Assembly (NCBI GenBank): GCA_026399025.1
Contig: JAPLRU010000073.1
Location: 28,596 to 92,595, forward strand
Source of the DNA: Methylobacter sp.
GTDB taxonomy: Bacteria; Pseudomonadota; Gammaproteobacteria; Methylococcales; Methylomonadaceae
DNA: 64,000 nucleotides
Direction: 5' to 3'
This document shows, piece after piece, positions 8,280-15,035 of this stretch. Within the stretch, counting starts at the first letter, position 1. Each line of letters begins with the position of its first letter. Both the position numbers and the translations under genes were made by a program. The notes beneath the pieces were generated by a model. That model was not told the origin of the DNA. It was given only the letters and a program-made list of their open reading frames with translations, and ran no database searches.

Positions 8280-9599
8280 ATGAATGCTTCAAAATCTCAA
8301 TCATTAGGTGTGTTTTCGCTGTGGGCAATTGGTGTAGGTTTAGTTATTTCAGGCGAATCGTTTGGCTGGAACATTGGCTGGGGAATCATAGGAGCTAAAT
8401 CATTTTTCGTTCCTGTTTTGATTGCAGCAACGCTCTATTTTTGTTTGGTTAAAAACTTAATTGAATTAACCTGTGTTTATCCAAATTCAGAAGGGCCACA
8501 AGCGTTTGCTGAGCTTGCTTATGGGAAAATAGTGGGTAACTTCATTTCGATTGTTTTATTAGTTGAATTTCTATTTGCTATTCCCGCCGTTGCCAATGCC
8601 ATTAGCGAATACTTAGGCTTTTTGGTTGGTAGTCATCATTTTGATTTGTGGATTGCCACAGCATTTTTACTCGTCTTTTGCATCATTAATTATTTTCACA
8701 TTTCATTGAAAATAAAGTTCGTTATTATATTAACTATACTTGCTATTCTCGAATTAAATATTTTTTCGTTGTCTATCCTGCCAAAATTTAGTTTACAAAA
8801 CTTCATGGTAGGCAGAAATGAAAATCTAAGTGCGCAAACTATTCTTCTCGCTTTACCTTATGCGGTATGGATGTTTTTAGCTATAGAAGGTTTGGCTCTC
8901 TTTACAAAGTATGTTGATTATAATGAATTTCGTGAAAAAATTTCTGCTGGATATATTTATTCAATACTAACGTTATTTATATTTTGCAGCGTTATTTTAA
9001 TGTTGGCAGGCGGTGGTATTATATGGAATGAAGAAGTTTGGAATTTTATCACATCAAACAATCATCCTATGCCCGCTATCTTAGCAACCGTACTAGGTCA
9101 AGACAGTATTATTACAAGAGTTTTTACTTTTCTTGGTTTATTTGGGTTGATTGCTTCATTTCAAGGTGTTGTTAGTGTGGCAATCATTCAATTTGAAAAC
9201 ATTATCTCCGACTATATTACCGATACATCAACAAAAAGAATTTTATCTACCTTATTGGTATTGATTGTTGGTTTGGTATCAGTCTGGAGTAGTACAACAG
9301 GAATGCTAATAGAGTTTTCTGTTTTTGCAGCGGTATCTTTATATTTTTGTGTTGGTTTATCATTATATAAACTCAGAACAGACAAAGTTGATATTAATAA
9401 TAAAATATCGAATTTTAATTATCGGCATTCAGATTTTTCTGATATTCAGTCTAATATCTATGTATTTATCTCTTGTCTAATTTCTTTAATCTGTGTGTTT
9501 GCCTTTTCATATTCACAAACAAAATCGTTTTTCATATTTTCCGCACTCAGTATTTCCTACTTTGTGTATTCGTTTTATTTCAAAAAACTTAAAGTCTAA
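8280..9599 (+). CDS. APC-superfamily amino acid/amine permease (439 aa)
   Basis: A polytopic membrane protein with about 12 hydrophobic segments. The start (LWAIGVGLVISGESFGWNIG) carries the Gly-rich unwound TM1 typical of the APC superfamily and most resembles ethanolamine-permease-like members. Later segments include PYAVWMFLAIEGLA (TM6 region) and a conserved hydrophilic C-terminal tail. Only 5 nt separate it from the PLP decarboxylase, so the pair may work as substrate/product exchanger and decarboxylase, as in known amino-acid decarboxylase systems; the substrate cannot be read from sequence. First gene of an AT-rich cassette. Confidence 0.75.
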   Translation: MNASKSQSLGVFSLWAIGVGLVISGESFGWNIGWGIIGAKSFFVPVLIAATLYFCLVKNLIELTCVYPNSEGPQAFAELAYGKIVGNFISIVLLVEFLFAIPAVANAISEYLGFLVGSHHFDLWIATAFLLVFCIINYFHISLKIKFVIILTILAILELNIFSLSILPKFSLQNFMVGRNENLSAQTILLALPYAVWMFLAIEGLALFTKYVDYNEFREKISAGYIYSILTLFIFCSVILMLAGGGIIWNEEVWNFITSNNHPMPAILATVLGQDSIITRVFTFLGLFGLIASFQGVVSVAIIQFENIISDYITDTSTKRILSTLLVLIVGLVSVWSSTTGMLIEFSVFAAVSLYFCVGLSLYKLRTDKVDINNKISNFNYRHSDFSDIQSNIYVFISCLISLICVFAFSYSQTKSFFIFSALSISYFVYSFYFKKLKV

Positions 9600-9604
9600 T
9601 TGCC

Positions 9605-11131
9605 ATGCAAGAAGTAAAATCAAAACTACTAAAACAGCTAGAACAATCAATAAAACAGCTAGAACAGCTAAAATTAACTGTAGAAAAATCAGAACAGCCA
9701 GAACAGTTAGAAGAGCAGGTAGGAAGTATATATATGTTAGTAGATACGATTTATAACTACCGCAATAAATTAGACTCATTTCCCGTATGGACTGAGCCTA
9801 CCGAAGAAATGAAACAAAAAATCAATGAACCAGTATCAGAAACTAAGACTAATCTGGACATAATTTATGATGACTACAAAAAATATGTTGAGCGATTTAA
9901 TCAGGGGAATAATCATCGACAATATTATGCTTGGATTCAAGGAGGCGGTAGTTTATTAGGAGCTGTGGCTGATTTTTTAGCTTCTCTACTAAATCCAAAT
10001 GTTGGCATTGGCAATCATTCAGCTAGATATATAGATGCCCAAGTCGTTGAATGGAGTAAAACGATGTTCAATTTTCCAAAAACGAGTTCTGGCTTATTAG
10101 TAAGCGGTAGCTCAATGGCAAATGTAACGGCAATTATTACCGCAATAGATTATTATAAAAAAATACATGGTTGTAAGAAAAAATTAAGGATTTATGCGTC
10201 TAAAGAAACACATAAATGTATTCATAAAGCATTGCACGCAATCAATGGTGATATTAACTGTCTTCAAGAGATTAAAACAAATACTAGATTTGAAATTGAT
10301 TGTAATTTATTAGAGAAAAAAATTAATTCAGATATTGAAGCTGGATATACACCGTTTCTGTTAATAGGTAATTTTGGCACAGTCAATACAGGGGCAATCG
10401 ACCCGTTAGATAAACTTATTAATATAAAAAATAAATATAAGTTGTGGTTGCATATTGATGGTGCTTATGGCGCACCCGCTTTACTAACTAATCGATTTAA
10501 AAATGATTTTGAATTATTTAGCAATGTAGATAGTTTGGCTTTCGATTTTCATAAATTATTTAATATAAATTATGCCGCTGGATGTGTTTTAATACAAAAA
10601 CATACTATTTTAAGTGATACTTTTACTGTTGAAAATCAGCATTATTTAATGAGAGATTTAGGTGGTATAGCGGGAGGACTGCCTACAACTGACTCATTAG
10701 GGTTTGAGCTATCAAGAGATTTTAATGCTTTAAAAATATGGATGATTTTTAAATACAAAGGACTATCGTCTATTATTGAAATGATTGACAGCAGAATAGA
10801 TTTAGCAAGGTATTTAGAGCAACAAATAGAAAAAAATTATTCCTCAGCTCTTAAACTTATTTCACCTGTAGCTCCTGTGATGTTAAGCATTGTTTGTTTT
10901 AAATTTTTTAAAACTGGCTATTCACCACTTCAACTAAATGATTTGAATAAAAATATTGTGCTAGAAATTCAAAAAAATGGTAGAGCTGTACCTTCACAGA
11001 CTGTTATTAATAAAAATGACCGAATGATAAGAATAAGCATAGTACACTACAGAACAACAAAAAACGATATAGATGATTTGTTAAATGAAATTATCGAAAC
11101 AGGCAACAAATTAATTAAAAAAATCAGATAA
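9605..11131 (+). CDS. Group II PLP-dependent amino acid decarboxylase (508 aa)
   Basis: The family signature is clear: GGGSLLGAVADFLAS and N-VGIGNHSAR in the N-terminal part, SGLLVSGSSMANVTAI, the PLP-ring Asp in HIDGAYG (Asp285) and the Schiff-base Lys in DFHKLF (Lys317). The usual DPHKW motif is altered to DFHKL. The first 45 residues are an unusual Lys/Gln/Glu/Leu coiled-coil with repeated KQLEQ units encoded by a 24-bp imperfect tandem repeat. Members act on aromatic or acidic amino acids, but the substrate here is undetermined. It is followed after 13 nt by the histidine-kinase-like gene. Confidence 0.8.
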   Translation: MQEVKSKLLKQLEQSIKQLEQLKLTVEKSEQPEQLEEQVGSIYMLVDTIYNYRNKLDSFPVWTEPTEEMKQKINEPVSETKTNLDIIYDDYKKYVERFNQGNNHRQYYAWIQGGGSLLGAVADFLASLLNPNVGIGNHSARYIDAQVVEWSKTMFNFPKTSSGLLVSGSSMANVTAIITAIDYYKKIHGCKKKLRIYASKETHKCIHKALHAINGDINCLQEIKTNTRFEIDCNLLEKKINSDIEAGYTPFLLIGNFGTVNTGAIDPLDKLINIKNKYKLWLHIDGAYGAPALLTNRFKNDFELFSNVDSLAFDFHKLFNINYAAGCVLIQKHTILSDTFTVENQHYLMRDLGGIAGGLPTTDSLGFELSRDFNALKIWMIFKYKGLSSIIEMIDSRIDLARYLEQQIEKNYSSALKLISPVAPVMLSIVCFKFFKTGYSPLQLNDLNKNIVLEIQKNGRAVPSQTVINKNDRMIRISIVHYRTTKNDIDDLLNEIIETGNKLIKKIR

Positions 11132-11144
11132 AAAAGGAACTTTT

Positions 11145-12674
11145 ATGGCACGCGACAACATTTTACATAGAGAACTTCCAATAAATGAAAAGATAAATCG
11201 CGCTACTAGATTTAGGGAACAAATCGAGATAATAAATAAAATAAGTCCAATTAAAGAATATTTTTATCTTGCAGAAGTAAGTTACGGTTATGATGCTAAA
11301 GACCATGTATATTATCTTGATTATCCATACCCTAATATTGAACAAGGAAAAATTATAGATATTATAAATGCAGCAACTAGAGGGGAATTACCAAATCATT
11401 CTCCTTTAGAAAATAAGGCGTTATATGAAGATTTAGATATTGAAATTAGTGATAAATTTGATGCGTATGGATATGTGTTATATGAGTTTATTCCTAATAA
11501 TAAGACAACTCCAATAATTACCAATATCAAAACAAATATTGAAACCATTGATGAAGATATGCTTCGCAAATATTTTTTTGTGATATATCACTGCACTGAA
11601 TTAGATTACAATTTAGAAGAGCTTTTTTTAGAAGAACCAAAATTAGATAAAAACGTACTCACCAAAGAAAAAAAATATTTACTGTATTTTAATTCAAAGA
11701 ATTTAATTACATTAAAAGATGATGAATCAATACCAGAAAGAATAACAACTGCTTTTATAAGTACGGATTCTATCAAAGAACTATCAGATATATATCAATA
11801 TATAGATACAGATAAAATAAAATCCATCTATGATATTGTTATAAAGCAATTAAGATATGTTGCTACTCATTCCAGATTATACTATGAAGTACAAAGTGCT
11901 TTATGTAAATCAGAAATTGAAAGAAATCAAGCTGAAATTGAAAGAAATCAAGTTATATTAAGCTACAATGTATTACATACTTTAAAAAACCGAGTTGGAA
12001 TCATGCGACAAGAAATCAATGGATTATATGAATCGTATAATCATTGTCCTGCTTCTGATGAAACTAGACACAAAATAGGTTCTAGTAAAAATGAAGGTCA
12101 TCATCTCGAAAAACTTACTGAATTGTCATACCTTGCTTATTTTTCGAGTGTTCATGATAAAACAGAAATTTATAATGAAAAATTTGAAAAGGGTCTTAAA
12201 TTTACAACGACAGATGTATTTAATTTTTCTGATTCAATAAAAACCATTTTCGATATTATTAACTATAACAATAAAAATAGTGACTATAAGTCAGTATTAA
12301 ACCTCGCGTCTGAAACGTGTTTCCTTACCATTGAACCTTATTTTAAATTAGAAAATAATAAAGATGTACGGTTGTTTGATGGTGTTTATGAGGCAATTCT
12401 GTTTGAAATAATACATAACTTTTTTGTCCATAGTGGTGATGATAATGGTGTAAGCACGTTATCTATTAAGAAGAAAAATCATGATTTAGTTTTTATTAAT
12501 AAATCAGAAAGTAATGACGATTTAATCGATTGCGATAAAATAACAGGCGGACTGGCATTTATTTTTAATCTTCTGAAAAACACAGAATCAGGGGCTGTTT
12601 ATCATAAAATCATTAATGGTTATTATGAAATCACATTGAAATTAGAAGGCTTAGTATGGCAAGCAATAAAATAA
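11145..12674 (+). CDS. Atypical histidine-kinase-like protein (509 aa)
   Basis: Preceded by AAAAGGAAC. Residues 1-240 form a soluble domain I do not recognise. A short coiled coil (SEIERNQAEIERNQ, about 256-269) leads into a possible H-box, NVLHTLKNRVG with His278. An N-box-like EIIHNFFVHSG (Asn425) and a glycine box ITGGLAFIFNLL (about 466-476) follow, as in GHKL ATPases, though the usual DxGxG Asp is replaced by sequence around SNDDLIDCDK. No membrane segment is seen, so the protein should be cytoplasmic. Its end overlaps the receiver-like gene by 19 nt, supporting a kinase-receiver pair. It may alternatively be a catalytically weak GHKL sensor. Confidence 0.55.
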   Translation: MARDNILHRELPINEKINRATRFREQIEIINKISPIKEYFYLAEVSYGYDAKDHVYYLDYPYPNIEQGKIIDIINAATRGELPNHSPLENKALYEDLDIEISDKFDAYGYVLYEFIPNNKTTPIITNIKTNIETIDEDMLRKYFFVIYHCTELDYNLEELFLEEPKLDKNVLTKEKKYLLYFNSKNLITLKDDESIPERITTAFISTDSIKELSDIYQYIDTDKIKSIYDIVIKQLRYVATHSRLYYEVQSALCKSEIERNQAEIERNQVILSYNVLHTLKNRVGIMRQEINGLYESYNHCPASDETRHKIGSSKNEGHHLEKLTELSYLAYFSSVHDKTEIYNEKFEKGLKFTTTDVFNFSDSIKTIFDIINYNNKNSDYKSVLNLASETCFLTIEPYFKLENNKDVRLFDGVYEAILFEIIHNFFVHSGDDNGVSTLSIKKKNHDLVFINKSESNDDLIDCDKITGGLAFIFNLLKNTESGAVYHKIINGYYEITLKLEGLVWQAIK

Positions 12675-14056
12675 ATATCTTGTTAATAGAGGATGAAGCG
12701 GCGTTTTGCTTTTCTCGTTATCATAATGATGTTGTTATCAATTCTGAACAATACAAAAAGTATTTTCAGCTTTATTGGCTACAAACCCCAGCCGAAGCGG
12801 TATGGTTATTAGATGCTTACGATGAACTGAGTATTAAAGCACCGCAAGATATTCTTGCATTGGGCTTGCCGCCTGAGATTCTAATCTTTGATTACAGATT
12901 ATCTTCGCCAAAAACTAAATTAAAATCACCTAAGCAAGCTTCCAACATCGTAGAACAATTACGAACTTATCTAATAGATAAAGGCATTAGTGTTTTAGCA
13001 ATTGATGAATACAAACAAAGCGTTCCCTCCGTGGGAATGCGGCAAGGGAAAGACAAAATGGGGTGTTATATTGGTGGAACATTGGCTCGCGCTTTTTCAG
13101 GTTATCCCTGTGCTGCCATACCAACAACTGCTAAGGGCAAAGATGACGTTAAAATTGATGGTGATGATGCAGATTTTTTTGAATGGATAAATAGAAAATA
13201 TTTAAAGAATGCTTTTGATGATAAACCAAGACAAACACCTAATATGGAAGGATTCATTAATTATGGGATTAAAATATTTAGAGAAAAGGTAATTGATTTA
13301 ATCAATTCTGGTTTAATTAGAATCCGATTATACGAGCTTGAATTATTATCCAGAAATCCAACGGATGCTAAATTATTGTATCTTTCTATTAGCTCTAATT
13401 TAGGGTATAGAGAAATTCCAATTGCAGGGCTTTTTATTGATACCAGTGAAGACCAAAATGCCTATGAAGAAACGGCTAAAGAATGGGCTATTCAAGTATT
13501 AGAAAGTATGTTTAAAAATGATGACTTTCTCAAAGCAAAAGAAATAGCGAAGATTTATTTTGAATCATTTTATACGCAATCTAAAATTTCAAATGCTCGT
13601 CAATTAAGAGAGAATTTCTCCAATTTAGCATCACACTTTCCTGAGGAAGATATAAATAGTCTCACTCAACAAGAAAAAGCTGATTTATTAGCACTATGCA
13701 ATCGTTTTAATGTTAATTTAGGTGATGTTACTAAAAATCCAACAAGCGTAAAAATACATACTGACAGTTTACCCGTATGGAAACAATATCAAAAAATAAA
13801 CGATTCAATTGCTAGATGGGTTGTATTGATGCTAATAGTCAGGGCTGCGCAATATGCTCAGCAATACCGATGTAACGAAACTATTTCAGCTAATGACGTA
13901 CATAAACTACTAAATCCTTTACCTAATAATTTACTGATTGATGAAACAAATAACACAGCTTGTACAGCAGTTGGTCGATTAAAATTAAGCGTTGATAATA
14001 TTTTAAAGCAAGAACAAAAAAAAAAGGGCTTATTAGCGGTGAAGGGTATTTTCTGA
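12656..14056 (+). CDS. Atypical receiver-domain protein (466 aa; probably extended by -1 shift to 14121)
   Basis: Starts like a response-regulator receiver: KINILLIEDE (acidic pocket) and ILIFDYRLS with a candidate phospho-acceptor Asp79. A long insertion follows, then AAIPTTAKG (about 153-161), which could supply the conserved Thr and Lys. Residues 200-466 form a helical effector domain I do not recognise; no HTH, GGDEF or enzymatic motif is evident. At the 3' end, A10 followed by G gives the slippery heptamer A-AAA-AAG. Continuing in the -1 frame replaces the last nine residues by 31 others (GLISGEGYFLKLYADEIG and on) ending TAA at 14121, 15 nt before the terminator. Either a recoding site, a recent 1-nt deletion or a base-call error. 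Confidence 0.55.
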   Translation: MASNKINILLIEDEAAFCFSRYHNDVVINSEQYKKYFQLYWLQTPAEAVWLLDAYDELSIKAPQDILALGLPPEILIFDYRLSSPKTKLKSPKQASNIVEQLRTYLIDKGISVLAIDEYKQSVPSVGMRQGKDKMGCYIGGTLARAFSGYPCAAIPTTAKGKDDVKIDGDDADFFEWINRKYLKNAFDDKPRQTPNMEGFINYGIKIFREKVIDLINSGLIRIRLYELELLSRNPTDAKLLYLSISSNLGYREIPIAGLFIDTSEDQNAYEETAKEWAIQVLESMFKNDDFLKAKEIAKIYFESFYTQSKISNARQLRENFSNLASHFPEEDINSLTQQEKADLLALCNRFNVNLGDVTKNPTSVKIHTDSLPVWKQYQKINDSIARWVVLMLIVRAAQYAQQYRCNETISANDVHKLLNPLPNNLLIDETNNTACTAVGRLKLSVDNILKQEQKKKGLLAVKGIF

Positions 14057-14136
14057 AATTGTACGCCGATGAAATTGGTTTTAATGAAAACCAACCCGAC
14101 TGGCTTAAATATGCTCCGTAATAAAATCTCTAAGAA

Positions 14137-14165
14137 AAAAGCCCAGTTTGTTGCTGGGCTTTTCT
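14137..14165. terminator. Bidirectional intrinsic terminator
   Basis: AAAAGCCCAG and CTGGGCTTTT form a perfect 10-bp stem with a 7-nt loop; A/T tracts on both sides let it serve the cassette (+) and the convergent 60-residue ORF (-). Confidence 0.85.
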
Positions 14166-14179
14166 TTGTTTACTAATCA

Positions 14180-14362
14180 CTATTTTGCTAGACCTTTATC
14201 AAAACAACGGCAGGTAATACCAAAGCCAAGTTTTTCACGGTTTTTGGCAATAATACATTTCTTCGCACCATAACAGGGACGGTGAACTTGAAGCGAGACG
14301 AAGTCACACATTGCCTTGCTTGTTTCGATGTTTTGACTATTTGTTGAAATAACAGCGTTCAT
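14180..14362 (-). CDS. Small Cys-containing protein (60 aa), family unknown
   Basis: Preceded by a good Shine-Dalgarno (GAGGAG, 6 nt before ATG) and followed by the terminator at 14137. It has Cys at about residues 19, 30, 37, 51 and 53, including a C-R-C pair, and a basic middle (GAKKCIIAKNREK). The Cys arrangement suggests metal binding or redox, but nothing specific is recognised. Upstream lies the 78-bp tandem repeat array, which may contain its regulatory region. Confidence 0.45.
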   Translation of the reverse strand: MNAVISTNSQNIETSKAMCDFVSLQVHRPCYGAKKCIIAKNREKLGFGITCRCFDKGLAK

Positions 14363-14410
14363 TTGATTCTCCTCATGACTTTTACAGATAAATACACACT
14401 TTCAGGAAAG

Positions 14411-14588
14411 TGTTGCGATTGTTGCATATCTGTCAGCACTGCTATTGACATGAGCTGACAATAGGAGGTGTATCAACTCGAACGAAAATGTTGCGATTGT
14501 TGCATATCTGTCAGCACTGCTGTTGACATGAGCTGACAATAGGAGGTGTATCAATTCGAACGAAAATGTTGCGATTGTTACATATCTG
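14411..14588. repeat. Tandem array of 78-bp units (about 2.3 copies)
   Basis: Units start TGTTGCGATTG at 14411, 14489 and 14567. Full units differ at only a few positions. Each contains TGTCAGC and GCTGACA as inverted arms with AGGAGG between units. The period is a multiple of three, which creates a spurious minus-strand ORF. Confidence 0.9.
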
Positions 14589-14603
14589 GTAACTACTCCC
14601 CCC
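14589..14603 (-). repeat. Inverse copy of the GAGTAGTTAC/G-run motif
   Basis: GTAACTACTCCCCCC; the inverse counterpart lies at 8174-8191 at the other side of the cassette. Confidence 0.4.
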
Positions 14604-14656
14604 AAAACTTCAACTATCCTTAATGCTATGAAGACCTTAAGCCGCCCAAGCCAAGC

Positions 14657-14754
14657 AGCCCATAGGATGCGCCGACGACAGGAGGCGCATCATTCGCGAA
14701 CGATGCGCTTCGTACCTCGCACATCCTATAACTTTTGCGCATCTTATGGCCTTG
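14657..14754 (+). repeat. Dispersed REP-like repeat, right copy flanking the island
   Basis: AGCCCATAGGATGCGC to CTTATGGCCTTG with the CATCATTCGCGAACGATG core. It matches 7781-7865 apart from small indels. Confidence 0.7.
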
Positions 14755-14812
14755 GGGTTCGGCGTTCCCGGTGTGTGTAGCGTGTCTCGTCTTAGTTGGT
14801 AGCAGTAAAAAG

Positions 14813-14843
14813 AAAGGGAGTCTCGTTTTAGGCTCCCTTTTTT
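14813..14843. terminator. Orphan intrinsic terminator
   Basis: AAAGGGAG and CTCCCTTT arms followed by T6. No gene ends just upstream on the + strand. The lead-in and loop resemble the terminator at 6822, so it may be the remnant of a cytochrome gene tail. Confidence 0.65.
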
Positions 14844-14864
14844 ATGTTCCCTTATTTTGACTAT

Positions 14865-14904
14865 GGCATATCGCACAGTTTTTAAAAAAACTATGTGATA
14901 TGCC
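14865..14904. promoter_or_regulatory. 40-bp near-palindrome upstream of the 1252-aa cytochrome
   Basis: GGCATATC arms with an inner A/T core, 17 of 20 matched positions per half. It differs at only a few positions from the copy at 3604-3643. It lies 131 nt before the ATG at 15036. Confidence 0.5.
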
Positions 14905-15035
14905 GTATAAATTAAAAAAACCTGCAAAAATAAATACATAACCTACTGAAAATAAAGTTTTTATAAAAAGGTATGTATATTGCATAACTTTTCCGGGGCT
15001 TCACATAAAAATAATTTTTCAAAAAGGAAAGGGTT

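Noticed and set aside
14411..14588. Possible CRISPR array
   Set aside because: Units are contiguous 78-bp copies without unique spacers, and no cas gene is present.
14402..14605. 67-codon minus-strand ORF with repeated residues
   Set aside because: It is only the translation of the 78-bp tandem array, whose period is a multiple of three.
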